Notes under the pieces: model-generated
Database searches by the model: none
The model's input: only the letters and a program-made list of their open reading frames with translations
What the model was told of the DNA's origin: nothing
Position numbers and translations under genes: made by a program
Shown: positions 16,952 through 26,260 of the stretch, piece by piece
How positions within the stretch are numbered: position 1 is the first letter of the stretch
How the letters are laid out: every line of letters begins with the position of its first letter
Assembly (NCBI RefSeq): GCF_001571325.1
Contig: NZ_BCTO01000012.1
Location: forward strand, 1-64,000
DNA length: 64,000 nucleotides
Direction: 5' to 3'
Source: Delftia tsuruhatensis NBRC 16741
Lineage (GTDB): Bacteria; Pseudomonadota; Gammaproteobacteria; Burkholderiales; Burkholderiaceae_C

Positions 16952-19900
16952 TCAGACATGGGCCACGCCCTGCGGTTGCTGCTCGAATGGCAGCTGCAGG
17001 TCGCTCAGGTCCTTGCGTGTTTCCACGAGGATCAGAGGACCATCATCCAGCACGACCATGGGCGGGCGCTCGCGCACGACGCGCTCGGGCTGCGGTTCGG
17101 CCGCGATGGCTGCCTGCGCAGCGGCCACCTTGTCGGCATCGGAGCCCACCCATTGCAGGCCCGAGGCGGCGGCCAGCGCCTGCAGCTCGGACACGGGCAA
17201 CTGGTAGGCCTGGACCTTGGGCAGGCCGCGTTCTGCGGTTGCCTCAGCGGCCTTGGCTGCAGCGGGCTCGGCTGCGGCAGAAGCAGCAGAAGCGGCAGGT
17301 GCAGCAGGTGCAGCAGGTGCTGGCACGTCTGCCGTCACGGCAGGGGCCGCCACAGGGGCCGGTGCGACCGGCGCGAAGGCCGCGCTCTGCTGCTCGGGCA
17401 CCGCGACGGGTTGCTGCACTTCCACAACTACCGCAGGCTGTGCGGCCACTGGGGCTTCGGCCACGGCTTCGGGGGCCTGGACTTCGGCAGCAGAGTTGGC
17501 GGCGTTGAAGTAGCTGCGACGGGCTGGCTGCTGGTCCTGCTCGGGCACGGAGGCCTCGAAGGACTGCACGGCTTCGCCTTCGGCTTCACGCGGCGCGCGC
17601 TCTGCACGGTCACCGCGATCGCCACGCTCGCGGCGGTCACGGCCGTAGCGGTCGCGCGAACGACGCTGGCGCGGCTGCTCTTCGCCGGAGGCGGGAGCAG
17701 CGTTGTCCAGGGACTGGTCCTGCTGCTGGGCCTGGTTGTCCAGCTTTTCTTCGGACTCGGGCGCGACTTCGAACTGACGGGGCTGGCGCTCGCTGCGTTC
17801 ACCGCGTTCGGCGCGATCTCCACGCTCGCCTCGTTCACCGCGCTCGCGGCGGCCTTCGCCGCGTTCCTGGCGGTCGCCACGCGGCGCGCGCTCGGGACGC
17901 TGCTCGAGGGTGCTGCCATCTGCCGCCAGGGCTGCGGAGGCGTTCACGGCCTCCAGCGGCTGGCGGTTTTCGCCGTCGCGGCTGCGCTCGCCTCGGCCGC
18001 GGCGTTCGCCGCGGTCGGTGCGTTCACCGCGCTCGCCACGATCCGGGCGCTCACCACGTTCACCGCGTTCCGTGCGCTCGCCACGCTCGGCATTGCGGCG
18101 GTTGCGATCGCCACCGCCAGCCTGGCGCTCGGCGTTGGGGGCGCCGGCGCGCTCACCGCTGCGCTCGGTGCGCTCACCACCACGCTCGCCATTGCGTTCG
18201 TTGCGGCGGCCACGGCTGTCGTTGCGGCCGTCACGGCGACCTTCGCGTGCGGGGGCTTCGGCAGCCGGCACGGGCGCTGCGACCGGCGCAGGTGCCGCGC
18301 CAAAGCCGAACAGGCTCTTGAGCCAGGCAAAGAAGCCTTGTTCGCGGACCACGACGGGGGCGGCGGCCGGTGCGGGCGCTGCCGCCGTGGCTGCAGGCTT
18401 GGCGTCGCGCTGCTGGCCGTTGGCCGGGCGGTTGCGGCTGCCTTCGGGACGAGGCTCGGCAATGGGAGCCGGCATGTCCGGCAGCACACCCTTGATCATG
18501 GGTGTCTGCTTGTTGGTGGGCTCCTGCGAGCGGCGTGTCACCGTGGTTTCGGTGTCCAGCTCTTCGGCCAGCTTGTAGCTGGCTTCCATGCTTTCCAGGC
18601 GCGCATCGTCGTGCTTGAGGCGCTCGAGCTTGTAGTGCGGCGTGTCCATGGACTTGTTGGGGACCATGATCACGTTGACGCGCTGCTTGAGTTCGATCTT
18701 GGTGATCTCGCCGCGCTTTTCGTTGAGCAGGAAGCTGGCCACTTCCACGGGCACCTGGCAGTGCACGGCGGCCGTGTTGTCCTTCATGGACTCTTCCTGG
18801 ATGATGCGCAGGATCTGCAGCGCAGAGCTTTCCGTGTCGCGGATATGACCGGAGCCGCCGCAGCGCGGGCAGTTGATGTGCGCGCCTTCGGACAGGGCGG
18901 GCTTGAGGCGCTGGCGGCTCATTTCCATGAGACCGAACTTGCTGATGGTGCCGAACTGCACGCGCGCACGGTCCTGGCGCAGCGCGTCGCGCAGGCGATT
19001 CTCGACTTCGCGGCGGTTCTTGCTCTCCTCCATGTCGATGAAGTCGATGACGATCAGGCCGCCCAGGTCGCGCAGGCGCATCTGGCGCGCGACTTCGTCG
19101 GCGGCTTCCAGATTGGTGCGGGTGGCGGTTTCCTCGATGTCGCCGCCCTTGATGGCGCGGGCCGAGTTCACGTCGATGGAGACCAGGGCCTCGGTGTGAT
19201 CGATGACGATGGCGCCGCCCGAGGGCAGGGTCACGGTGCGCGCGTAGGCCGATTCGATCTGGTGCTCGATCTGGAAACGGCTGAACAGGGGGGCATCGTC
19301 ACGGTAGCGTTTGACGCGGGCGGCATGCTCGGGCATGACGTGCTGCATGAACTGCTGCGCCTGCTCGTAGATGTCGTCGGTGTCGATGAGGATGTCGCCG
19401 ATGTCGCCGTTGAAGTAGTCGCGGATGGCGCGGATCACCAGGCTCGATTCCTGGTAGATCAGGAAGGCGCCCTTGGCCGACTTGGCTGCGCCGTCGATGG
19501 CGTTCCACAGCTTGAGCAGGTAGTTCAGGTCCCACTGCAGCTCGGGCGCGGTGCGGCCGATGCCGGCGGTGCGGGCAATGATGGACATGCCCTTGGGGTA
19601 CTCGAGCTGGTCCATCGCCTCCTTGAGTTCGGCACGGTCCTCGCCCTCGATGCGGCGCGAGACGCCACCGCCGCGCGGGTTGTTGGGCATCAGCACCACA
19701 TAGCGGCCGGCCAGCGAGATGAAGGTGGTCAGGGCCGCGCCCTTGTTGCCGCGCTCTTCCTTCTCGACCTGGACGATCAGTTCCTGGCCTTCACGGATGA
19801 CTTCGTTGATGCGGGCCTGGCTGGGCGAGACGCCTTCGGCGAAATACTGCTTGGAGATTTCCTTGAAGGGCAGGAAGCCGTGGCGGTCTTCGCCGTAGTC

Positions 19901-20074
19901 GACGAAGCAGGCCTCAAGGCTGGGCTCCACGCGCGTGACCACGGCCTTGTAGATGTTGCCCTTGCGCTGCTCGCGTCCTTCGATCTCGATCTCGTAGTCG
20001 AGGAGCTTTTGTCCATCGACGATGGCAAGGCGCCGCTCTTCCGACTGCGTGGCGTTGATGAGCATCCGTTTCAT
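16952..20074 (-). CDS. rne: Ribonuclease E
   Basis: The 1040-residue endonuclease that starts mRNA decay and processes rRNA and tRNA. The catalytic half (about 1-520) has the S1 domain (about 38-120), the active-site Asp301 (D-V-N-S) and Asp344, and the Zn-link C-P-R-C (Cys402, Cys405) that holds the tetramer. The C-terminal half is disordered. It starts with a short amphipathic segment [10 protein letters not shown] (about 581-590), placed like the E. coli membrane-targeting helix. Arg/Glu/Gly tandem repeats (about 611-830) and an Ala/Pro-rich region follow, with a conserved patch at the end (about 950-1040). Such tails scaffold degradosome partners. The long leader suggests feedback control, as in E. 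coli. Confidence 0.96.
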   Translation of the reverse strand: MKRMLINATQSEERRLAIVDGQKLLDYEIEIEGREQRKGNIYKAVVTRVEPSLEACFVDYGEDRHGFLPFKEISKQYFAEGVSPSQARINEVIREGQELIVQVEKEERGNKGAALTTFISLAGRYVVLMPNNPRGGGVSRRIEGEDRAELKEAMDQLEYPKGMSIIARTAGIGRTAPELQWDLNYLLKLWNAIDGAAKSAKGAFLIYQESSLVIRAIRDYFNGDIGDILIDTDDIYEQAQQFMQHVMPEHAARVKRYRDDAPLFSRFQIEHQIESAYARTVTLPSGGAIVIDHTEALVSIDVNSARAIKGGDIEETATRTNLEAADEVARQMRLRDLGGLIVIDFIDMEESKNRREVENRLRDALRQDRARVQFGTISKFGLMEMSRQRLKPALSEGAHINCPRCGGSGHIRDTESSALQILRIIQEESMKDNTAAVHCQVPVEVASFLLNEKRGEITKIELKQRVNVIMVPNKSMDTPHYKLERLKHDDARLESMEASYKLAEELDTETTVTRRSQEPTNKQTPMIKGVLPDMPAPIAEPRPEGSRNRPANGQQRDAKPAATAAAPAPAAAPVVVREQGFFAWLKSLFGFGAAPAPVAAPVPAAEAPAREGRRDGRNDSRGRRNERNGERGGERTERSGERAGAPNAERQAGGGDRNRRNAERGERTERGERGERPDRGERGERTDRGERRGRGERSRDGENRQPLEAVNASAALAADGSTLEQRPERAPRGDRQERGEGRRERGERGERGDRAERGERSERQPRQFEVAPESEEKLDNQAQQQDQSLDNAAPASGEEQPRQRRSRDRYGRDRRERGDRGDRAERAPREAEGEAVQSFEASVPEQDQQPARRSYFNAANSAAEVQAPEAVAEAPVAAQPAVVVEVQQPVAVPEQQSAAFAPVAPAPVAAPAVTADVPAPAAPAAPAASAASAAAEPAAAKAAEATAERGLPKVQAYQLPVSELQALAAASGLQWVGSDADKVAAAQAAIAAEPQPERVVRERPPMVVLDDGPLILVETRKDLSDLQLPFEQQPQGVAHV
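17590..18244 (-). repeat. Short tandem repeats in the rne scaffold region
   Basis: Degenerate 9-15-bp repeats encoding [11 protein letters not shown] and similar units, in two blocks (about residues 611-705 and 733-828) split by a less repetitive stretch. This in-frame low-complexity DNA is the cause of long open frames on the opposite strand. Such repeats usually vary in copy number between strains. Confidence 0.7.
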
Positions 20075-20666
20075 GATGCGTTTCCTTTATTCGTTTTCTC
20101 TGGGGCGCGCCGGGGTGCAGCCTCTGCTGCCAGACCGTCACGCCTTTGACTTGTAATCAAAGACAGGCTCGCGAGGGAGCCGAGATGCCGGACTGACGCA
20201 TTGAAACGAAAGGAATCGCCGAATGCCTTGCTTCTTGAGACCTGGCTCAAGTCAGCAATGGGGGCAAGGGCAGGGGGACGAGAGCGATGAGAGAGGCACG
20301 CCGTCCAGCTTCAAGCGAAGCTGCTGCACGTGCAGGGCAGGCGGGAGGCTTGGGGGCGGCAATGATCCTGGGCGCAGGCGTTTTCCTGCTCCACAGCGTG
20401 ACCATCCATGCCCAAAAGATCCACATGCTCGCTTTTGATCCGCTGGCAGCGGCGGACGCCGGGTCCGACCCCTTCTGCCAGCTTGAGATTCCGTATCAGT
20501 GTTTCAATTCGTCAGCCACAACCGATGCAACGACGAACTTCGCAGGCCATCTTTTCCTGCTGTTTCGCGTGCATGACACCGGATGGCATCGACCTGCCTG
20601 TGCGGGGAAATGGTTGTTTGGACTAAACTCCATGAGAATCAACCACTTATAAATAGTTCGGCACAG
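20075..20666. other. rne-rluC divergent intergenic region / rne leader
   Basis: About 590 bp between the rne start (minus) and the rluC start (plus). No convincing gene: a plus-strand frame of 121 codons (20287-20652) has no family likeness and no ribosome binding site. If rne is transcribed from the candidate -10 at 20676-20681, its 5' leader would be almost 600 nt, in keeping with the long self-regulating leaders of enterobacterial rne. I could not identify the hp2-like stem by eye. Confidence 0.5.
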
Positions 20667-21671
20667 GTGAAACACATTATAGAGGGCAAACCGGCAGACG
20701 ACCGTTCCCTGAACGCAGCCACTGCCGCAGTGCGGCTGATCGAAGTCGATGACGATTCGGCCGGACAGCGGTTGGACAACTTTCTCATACGCCATCTCAA
20801 GGGCGTTCCCAAAACCCATGTCTATCGCATCATCCGCAGTGGAGAAGTGCGCATCAACAAGGGGCGCGTCAGTGCGGAAACCCGCGTCTCGACCGGCGAT
20901 GTCGTTCGCGTGCCGCCCGTGCGCATTTCCGAAAAAGCCGCCGAAAAGGCCGAGCGGCCTGCACCCGCCAGGGATTTCCCCAGTCTGCTGGAAGACGAGC
21001 ATCTGATAGCCATCGACAAGCCTGCCGGTGTGGCCGTGCACGGGGGCTCGGGCGTGAGTTTTGGCGTCATCGAGCAATTGCGCCAGGCGCGGCCGCAAAG
21101 CCGCTTTCTGGAGTTGGTGCATCGGCTCGACCGCGAGACATCCGGCATCTTGCTGGTGGCCAAGAAGCGCTCGGCGCTGACGCATCTGCAGGACCAGTTC
21201 CGCGAGCGCGAAACCGGCAAGACCTATCTGGCGCTGGTCCAGGGCACCTGGCCTGCCAACCGCAAGGTGATTGATCTGCCGCTGCACAAATACCTGCAGG
21301 CCGACGGCGAGCGCCGCGTGCGGGTGACCACGGCCGATGATCCTGACGGCATGCGCTCCGTCACGCTGGTGCGCGTTCGCAGCACGCTGGCGCCCCAGCC
21401 CCTGCTGGGTCTGCCGGCCATGAGCCTGCTGGAGGTGACCATCAAGACCGGGCGCACGCACCAGATCCGCGTGCACCTGTCCAGCCAGGGGCACCCGATT
21501 GCGGGGGATGACAAGTACGGGGACTTCGACCTGAACCGCCGGTTGCAGAAACAGGGGCTCAAACGCATGTTCCTGCACGCATGGCGGCTACAGTTCACAC
21601 ACCCGTCCAGTGGTGAGCGGGTGGAATTGCGCGCCGAGCTTCCCGAGGAGCTGGCCCGTTTCGCCGGCTGA
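20667..21671 (+). CDS. rluC: 23S rRNA pseudouridine synthase RluC
   Basis: Makes pseudouridine in 23S rRNA (955/2504/2580 in E. coli). An S4 domain (about residues 30-80, Q-R-L-D-N-F-L...K-T-H-V-Y-R-I-I-R) precedes the RluA-type catalytic domain with H-R-L-D-R-E-T-S-G, whose Asp is the nucleophile, and R-T-H-Q-I-R-V-H. I prefer GTG at 20667 (V-K-H-I-I), giving 334 residues, since relatives begin close to this point; ATG codons at 20583 and 20610 in the same frame would add sequence without likeness. Divergent from rne, as in many proteobacteria. The HAD phosphatase gene follows after 24 bases. Confidence 0.93.
   Translation: MKHIIEGKPADDRSLNAATAAVRLIEVDDDSAGQRLDNFLIRHLKGVPKTHVYRIIRSGEVRINKGRVSAETRVSTGDVVRVPPVRISEKAAEKAERPAPARDFPSLLEDEHLIAIDKPAGVAVHGGSGVSFGVIEQLRQARPQSRFLELVHRLDRETSGILLVAKKRSALTHLQDQFRERETGKTYLALVQGTWPANRKVIDLPLHKYLQADGERRVRVTTADDPDGMRSVTLVRVRSTLAPQPLLGLPAMSLLEVTIKTGRTHQIRVHLSSQGHPIAGDDKYGDFDLNRRLQKQGLKRMFLHAWRLQFTHPSSGERVELRAELPEELARFAG
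20676..20681 (-). promoter_or_regulatory. Candidate -10 box for rne
   Basis: A perfect TATAAT on the minus strand. No good -35 hexamer is seen 16-18 bases upstream, so this is only a candidate. It overlaps the first codons of rluC on the other strand. Confidence 0.3.
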
Positions 21672-21695
21672 CGCCGGATTTGACTCCTTGCAGAC

Positions 21696-22382
21696 ATGAC
21701 AACTCCTGGTTCTTCCGAGATATACCGTGCGCGCCGCTTCGACCTCATTGCCTTCGACTGGGATGGGACGCTGTCGGATTCCACCGCGGTGATCGTCAAG
21801 TGCATTCAGGCGGCCGTGGCCGATGTGGGAGGCACGCCCCCCAGCAATGAGGCGGCCTCCTATGTGATCGGCATGGCGCTGATGCCGGCATTGGCGCGTG
21901 CGGCGCCCGATGTATCGCCCGAGAAATACCCGGAGCTGGGCAACCGCTATCGCCACCATTTCATCAAGCACCAGGACGACATCAGCCTGTTCGCCGGCGT
22001 GCTGCCCATGCTGGCGGCGCTGCGCGAGCGCGGCCACCTGCTGGCCGTGGCCACGGGCAAGAGCCGGCGCGGTCTGAACGATGCGCTGCAGGACCCGCAA
22101 CTGCGCGGCATGTTCGACAGCTCGCGCACGGCGGACGAAACCGCCGGCAAGCCCAACCCGCTGATGCTGCAGGAGCTGATGGCCGAATTCGGCGTGGAGC
22201 CTGGCCGCGTGCTGATGATCGGCGACACCACGCACGACCTGGAACTGGCCCGCAATGCTGGCTGTGCCAGTGTGGGCGTGGGCTATGGCGCGCATCCCAC
22301 CGACGGCTTTGGCGTGCTGCAGCCGTTGCATGTGGCGCAGAGTGTTGCGGATTTGCATCAGTGGCTGCTGGCCCATGGTTGA
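21696..22382 (+). CDS. HAD-superfamily hydrolase, Gph/PGMB-like
   Basis: A 228-residue HAD phosphatase. Motif I is F-D-W-D-G-T-L-S-D-S (nucleophile Asp20, acid/base Asp22), motif II V-A-T-G-K-S, motif III the Lys in G-K-P-N-P, motif IV I-G-D-T-T-H-D. The cap is the small helical type between motifs I and II. It resembles phosphoglycolate phosphatases and RluC-linked phosphatases; substrate is not decided by sequence. It starts 24 bases after rluC and probably shares its transcript, a linkage common in this order. Confidence 0.88.
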   Translation: MTTPGSSEIYRARRFDLIAFDWDGTLSDSTAVIVKCIQAAVADVGGTPPSNEAASYVIGMALMPALARAAPDVSPEKYPELGNRYRHHFIKHQDDISLFAGVLPMLAALRERGHLLAVATGKSRRGLNDALQDPQLRGMFDSSRTADETAGKPNPLMLQELMAEFGVEPGRVLMIGDTTHDLELARNAGCASVGVGYGAHPTDGFGVLQPLHVAQSVADLHQWLLAHG

Positions 22383-22383
22383 G

Positions 22384-22416
22384 TCGTCATGCCCGCGTCA
22401 GCGCGGGAATCCATGC
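22384..22416. repeat. Short palindromic repeat resembling dRS3/REP-type elements
   Basis: Imperfect palindrome CCCGCG-TCAG-CGCGGG flanked by CAT/ATGCC and GGAATCCATG, resembling the GTCATtCCCGC...GCGGGAATCC family that is scattered between genes in many proteobacteria. Only one copy is seen in the window. It separates the HAD phosphatase and Rieske genes. Confidence 0.4.
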
Positions 22417-22431
22417 TTGTGAGGTGCGCTG

Positions 22432-22800
22432 GTGACCGTTGATCGCATCGTTTTGTGTGCCAGCGAGGCCTTGCAGGAAGGTGCGAATGCCGTGCCTTTC
22501 GACGTGGTCTACGCGGGGCATGCCTGCCGCGCATTCGCCATCCGCTTCGAGGGACAGGCGCATGCCTATCTGAACCGCTGCACGCACGTGGCCATGGAGA
22601 TGGACTACCAGCCAGACCGCTTTTTCGATGATTCCGGGCGTTGGTTGCTGTGCGCAACCCATGGTGCGGTCTATGCGCCGGACAGCGGCGCCTGCGCTGG
22701 CGGCCCCTGCCGTGGCGGCCTGGTGAAAATCTCCCTGAGCGAAAGCGCGGGGGTGGTGCACTGGCATACTGCCGATAACCTGAAACCCGTCGAGTTCTGA
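22432..22800 (+). CDS. Rieske [2Fe-2S] domain protein
   Basis: A 122-residue single-domain Rieske protein. The cluster ligands are in C-T-H (about residues 50-52) and C-A-T-H-G (about 80-84). This fits the Rieske C-x-H...C-x-x-H scheme. The spacing between the two motifs is longer than in ferredoxin-type Rieske proteins of dioxygenases. It starts with GTG at 22432, with a GAGGTG Shine-Dalgarno 5 bases upstream. It lies one base before sppA, so the two are co-translated. Its electron partner is unknown; the same Rieske-sppA pairing occurs in related bacteria. Confidence 0.88.
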   Translation: MTVDRIVLCASEALQEGANAVPFDVVYAGHACRAFAIRFEGQAHAYLNRCTHVAMEMDYQPDRFFDDSGRWLLCATHGAVYAPDSGACAGGPCRGGLVKISLSESAGVVHWHTADNLKPVEF

Positions 22801-22801
22801 C

Positions 22802-23848
22802 ATGACTTCCCCCATACCCCCGGAAAATCCTGGCTCCGCATCGCACCCTTCCCCGGGTGCGGACCTGTGGGCCCGGGCCACGCCCGCCGCGGCGGCTGCC
22901 GATGCGCGAACGGCGGCATCGAGCGGCTGGGAGCGGGACGTGCTGGAAAAGCTGGTCTTCGCCACCATCCACGAGCAGCGCGCCTCGCGCCGCTGGCGAC
23001 TCTTCGGCCGCCTGCTGTGGACGGCACTCATCCTGGTGGTCCTGTGGGTGCTGTTTGCCAAGGACACGGCGACCACGACCAGCTCCTCTCCGCATACCGC
23101 AGTGGTCGAGGTCAAGGGCGAGATCGCTGCAGGCGCCGACGCCAGCGCGGAATTCGTGGTGGCCGCCATGCGCAGCGCCTTCGAGGACTCGGGCTCGCGT
23201 GCCGTCGTGCTGCTGATCAACTCGCCAGGCGGCAGCCCGGTGCAGGCCGGCATCATCAATGACGAAATCGTGCGGCTCAAGGGCAAGTACGACAAGCCCC
23301 TGTATGCCGTGGTGGAGGAAACCTGCGCTTCGGCTGCTTATTACATTGCTGCGGCGGCCGACGAGATCTTTGTCGACAAGGCCAGCATCGTGGGCAGCAT
23401 CGGCGTGCTCATGGATGGCTTCGGCTTCACGGGCGCCATGGAAAAGCTGGGCGTGGAGCGCCGCCTGCTGACGGCTGGCGAGAACAAGGGCTTCCTGGAC
23501 CCGTTCAGTCCCATGTCCGAAGCACAGCGCGCCCATGCCCATCAGATGCTGGGCCAGATCCACTCGCAGTTCATCAATGTGGTCAAGGCCGGCCGTGGCG
23601 ATCGCCTGCACGAGACGCCCGAGACGTTCAGCGGCCTGTTCTGGACGGGTCAGCAGGCCGTGGAGATGGGCCTGGCCGACAAGCTGGGCAGTCTTGACTA
23701 CGTGGCCCGTGAGGTGGTCAAGGCGGAAGAGGTGGTGGATTACACGCGCCGCGACAACGTGGCCGAGCGCCTGGCCAAGCGTTTTGGCGCGGCCTTCGGT
23801 GGAGGTGCCGTTCAGGCGCTGCGCTCCAGCCTTCCGTCTCTGCGCTGA
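22802..23848 (+). CDS. sppA: Signal peptide peptidase SppA, S49 family
   Basis: A 348-residue membrane-bound serine protease of the short S49 type (E. coli SppA is twice as long). One membrane helix at about residues 62-85; then V-V-E-V-K-G-E-I, the N-S-P-G-G-S loop, the catalytic Ser in C-A-S-A-A-Y-Y-I-A, and the general-base Lys in T-A-G-E-N-K-G. It degrades signal peptides cut from exported proteins, so it fits an envelope role. It ends before a bidirectional terminator. Confidence 0.92.
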   Translation: MTSPIPPENPGSASHPSPGADLWARATPAAAAADARTAASSGWERDVLEKLVFATIHEQRASRRWRLFGRLLWTALILVVLWVLFAKDTATTTSSSPHTAVVEVKGEIAAGADASAEFVVAAMRSAFEDSGSRAVVLLINSPGGSPVQAGIINDEIVRLKGKYDKPLYAVVEETCASAAYYIAAAADEIFVDKASIVGSIGVLMDGFGFTGAMEKLGVERRLLTAGENKGFLDPFSPMSEAQRAHAHQMLGQIHSQFINVVKAGRGDRLHETPETFSGLFWTGQQAVEMGLADKLGSLDYVAREVVKAEEVVDYTRRDNVAERLAKRFGAAFGGGAVQALRSSLPSLR

Positions 23849-23872
23849 TTTCCCTGGCGTCTGCCAAGATGC

Positions 23873-23910
23873 AAAAAGCCCGCCTTCTTGTGGAAGGCGG
23901 GCTTTTTTGT
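23873..23910. terminator. Bidirectional terminator between sppA and the rsmI-like gene
   Basis: Stem GCCCGCCTTC / GAAGGCGGGC with a 5-base loop, an A-run on the left and a T-run on the right, so it can end transcripts on both strands. The two flanking genes converge here. Confidence 0.88.
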
Positions 23911-23928
23911 TCATCGAGGAAGACAGTC

Positions 23929-24720
23929 TCAGCGACCGATGGAAAACACCACCGGCGTGCGGTTGTCCGGCACTTCCTTGTGCTGGCGCCATTCGCGCAC
24001 CAGACGGCTTTCGATGCGGGCGCTCTCCAGTGTCAGGCCGCAGGCCAGCGCCAGGCGCGTATGGGGTTGCAGCGTCTGCAGCAGGGCCTGCCACAGCGCG
24101 GCGTTGCGGTAGGGCGTCTCTATGAACTGCTGGGTCTGGCCTTGGCGCAATGCCAGGGCTTCAAGCTCCTTGATGCGCTGAACCCGCCCGCCAGCGTCCT
24201 GCGGCAGGTACCCCACAAAGGCATAGTTCTGTCCGTTGAGTCCGCTGGCGGCCAGGGCCAGCAGCAACGACACCGGACCGATCAGGGGCACGACCCGTAT
24301 GCCCAGATCATGCGCGGCGCGCACGATGGAGCTGCCGGGGTCGGCCACGGCGGGCATTCCGGCCTCGCTGACCAGTCCCATGTCGTGGCCCAGCAGCAAG
24401 GGGGCGAGCAGTGGCTTGGCATCGAAGACCGCCGCGCCCTTGTCGCCGTGGTCGCCCTTCTTGTGGGCCTCGCGCGGCAGTTCTGTGATCTGCTGGGCTT
24501 GCAAGGGCTGGGCCAGGGCGTGCAGTGCGTCAATGCGCTTCAGGTAGGCGCGCGTGCTTTTGGCGTTTTCGCAGATCCAGTGGGTCAGGCGTGCAGCGGT
24601 GCGCAGTGTTCCATCGGGCAGGACCTGCGTCAGCGGCGTTTGCTCGTCGCAGCCGAAGTCCAGCGGCGCGGGCACCAGATAGAGCGTTCCTTTGGTGGGT
24701 TGGGTTGCAGCATCGTTCAT
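23929..24720 (-). CDS. SAM-dependent methyltransferase, tetrapyrrole-methylase (RsmI-like) family
   Basis: A 263-residue protein of the class III methylase fold: L-Y-L-V-P-A-P-L at the start, the S-E-A-G-M-P-A-V-A-D-P-G motif (about residues 118-129), and V-V-P-L-I-G-P-V-S. These are the RsmI (16S rRNA C1402 2'-O) hallmarks, but this protein lacks the extended C-terminal domain of RsmI and begins differently, so it is the RsmI-like paralogue seen next to maf in Burkholderiales. The ATG at 24720 overlaps the maf stop by ATGA. Confidence 0.85.
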   Translation of the reverse strand: MNDAATQPTKGTLYLVPAPLDFGCDEQTPLTQVLPDGTLRTAARLTHWICENAKSTRAYLKRIDALHALAQPLQAQQITELPREAHKKGDHGDKGAAVFDAKPLLAPLLLGHDMGLVSEAGMPAVADPGSSIVRAAHDLGIRVVPLIGPVSLLLALAASGLNGQNYAFVGYLPQDAGGRVQRIKELEALALRQGQTQQFIETPYRNAALWQALLQTLQPHTRLALACGLTLESARIESRLVREWRQHKEVPDNRTPVVFSIGR

Positions 24721-25337
24721 GGCAGCACGGCTCCTGCGGCGCGCAGCAGCTGGCAGGTGCGGATCAGCGGCAGGCCGATCAGCGCCGTGGGGTCGTCGCT
24801 GACGATGGCATCCAGCAGCGCGATGCCCAGTCCTTCGCTCTTGGCGCTGCCTGCGCAGTCATAGGGCTGTTCGGCGCGCAGGTAGCGTTCGATCTCCGCG
24901 TCGTTGAGATCACGAAACCGGACCTGGACGGTGACCACATCGGTCTCGGCAAAGCCGCTTTCCCGGCAGACCACGCTCACGGCGGTGTGGAAATTCATCT
25001 GGCGCCCGCTCATCTGGCGCAGTTGTTCGGTGGCGCGCTCGTGGGTGCCGGGCTTGGACAGCGGCATGCCATCCAGCTCGGGTACCTGGTCGGAGCCGAT
25101 GACGACGGCGCCCGGGTGCAGCGCCGCCACGGCCTGTGCCTTGGCCAGGGCCAGTCGCAACGAAAGTGCATGCGGTGTTTCGCCGGTCAGCGGTGTCTCA
25201 TCGACTTCCGGGGACACGGCCTGGAATGGTAGTTGCAGCCGTTCCAGAAGTTCGCGGCGGTAGCGTGAGGTGGAACCAAGGATCAGGGGGCGTGCCAGGC
25301 CGGGAGCCTGGGCTAAGGCGAGGTGGGAAGCTTGCAT
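24717..25337 (-). CDS. Maf-like nucleotide pyrophosphatase (YceF type)
   Basis: A 206-residue Maf/Ham1-fold protein. It has L-I-L-G-S-T-S-R-Y-R-R-E-L-L at residues 18-31, D-E-T, G-S-D-Q-V with the catalytic Asp (about 82-85), and the K-S-E-G-L-G motif. The G-S-D-Q form and absence of an S-x-x-D-T signature point to the YceF group, which hydrolyses 7-methyl-GTP and keeps it out of RNA. It lies divergent from yceD-rpmF, as yceF does in E. coli, with 25 bases between starts. Confidence 0.88.
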   Translation of the reverse strand: MQASHLALAQAPGLARPLILGSTSRYRRELLERLQLPFQAVSPEVDETPLTGETPHALSLRLALAKAQAVAALHPGAVVIGSDQVPELDGMPLSKPGTHERATEQLRQMSGRQMNFHTAVSVVCRESGFAETDVVTVQVRFRDLNDAEIERYLRAEQPYDCAGSAKSEGLGIALLDAIVSDDPTALIGLPLIRTCQLLRAAGAVLP

Positions 25338-25362
25338 GCCCGGATTCTCTTACACTGCCCGC

Positions 25363-25920
25363 ATGAGCAAGGAATTTTCTGCGGTCCGTCTCGATGTTCG
25401 CGCTTTTGCGCAATCGGCGGGCCATCTCCAGGGTCAGTCGGCGCTTTCGGCCTTTCCTCGTCTGGCCGAGGATGCGCAGCCGGATGCCGCTGATGGGCAC
25501 GGCGAGGTGCACTGGCAGGCTGACGGCGAACTGGTCGAGCAAACCGGCGGTTCGGGCCAGGTCTGGCTGCATCTGCAGGCCGATGCTGTCGTTCCGATGG
25601 TGTGCCAACGCTGCCTCACTGTGGCACCCATCTCCCTCCAGGTCGATAGGTCTTTCCGCTTTGTTGCGGACGAGACCACGGCCGAGTCCGAGGATGACGA
25701 GAGCGACGAGGACCTGCTGGTGCTCAGCCGCGAATTCAACCTGCTTGAACTCATAGAGGATGAGCTGCTCATGGAGTTGCCCGTGGTGCCACGCCACGAC
25801 AGCTGCCCCGAGCCGGTGAGCATGCAGTCCAGCGACGCAGACTTCGAGCAGGCCAGCGAGGACAAGCCCAATCCATTTGCCGTGCTGCGCGGGCTGGATG
25901 TGGGCAAGTCAGCCGACTGA
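25363..25920 (+). CDS. yceD: YceD, DUF177 protein linked to 23S rRNA
   Basis: A 185-residue DUF177 protein. The conserved C-x-R-C (M-V-C-Q-R-C-L) lies near residue 82, followed by the acidic stretch (D-E-S-D-E-D) and L-L-E-L-I-E-D-E-L-L-M-E-L-P-V-V-P-R-H. It is co-located with rpmF across bacteria and is thought to help 23S rRNA accumulation. ATG at 25363 is the family start; the open frame extends to 25270 into maf on the other strand. First gene of the rpmF-plsX-fab run. Confidence 0.9.
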   Translation: MSKEFSAVRLDVRAFAQSAGHLQGQSALSAFPRLAEDAQPDAADGHGEVHWQADGELVEQTGGSGQVWLHLQADAVVPMVCQRCLTVAPISLQVDRSFRFVADETTAESEDDESDEDLLVLSREFNLLELIEDELLMELPVVPRHDSCPEPVSMQSSDADFEQASEDKPNPFAVLRGLDVGKSAD

Positions 25921-25966
25921 TTGCGATGTCCGGAAAAAAGGCCGAGGCCGGGAAAAGCGATTGCGC

Positions 25967-25972
25967 TATAAT
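25967..25972 (+). promoter_or_regulatory. Candidate promoter -10 for rpmF
   Basis: A perfect TATAAT 85 bases before the rpmF start, just after the yceD stop. No strong -35 is seen at the right distance. It would give rpmF and the genes behind it a transcript independent of yceD. Confidence 0.45.
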
Positions 25973-26057
25973 CAAGGGCTTCGCGCGAAACCCCCTCGTG
26001 TCTTTAATGGGCTGATCGCGTTTTTTACCAACCCTTTTCAGATACACAGGAGCCATC

Positions 26058-26240
26058 ATGGCTGTTCAGCAGAACAAGAAGTCCCCCTCCAAGCGCGGTA
26101 TGCACCGTTCGCACAACGCACTGAATGTGCCTGGCATTGCCGTGGAACCCACCACCGGTGAAACCCATCTGCGTCACCACATCAGCCCCAACGGCGTGTA
26201 CCGCGGCCGTCAAGTGCTGAAGAACAAGTCCGAAGCCTGA
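26058..26240 (+). CDS. rpmF: 50S ribosomal protein L32
   Basis: A 60-residue L32: [19 protein letters not shown] at the N-terminus and [15 protein letters not shown] later. It lacks Cys residues, so it is the zinc-free type. Ribosome binding site AGGAG at 26048-26052. A strong terminator follows, so much of its transcript probably ends before plsX. Confidence 0.97.
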
Positions 26241-26260
26241 TCTTCGACCGTTCCCGCAGG

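Noticed and set aside
16778-20149. 1123-codon open frame on the plus strand opposite rne
   Set aside because: It mirrors the rne gene; GC-rich repeat DNA suppresses stops on the other strand, and the product is low-complexity without any family likeness.
20287-20652. 121-codon plus-strand frame in the rne-rluC gap
   Set aside because: No likeness or ribosome binding site; the region is more simply the rne leader and rluC upstream DNA.
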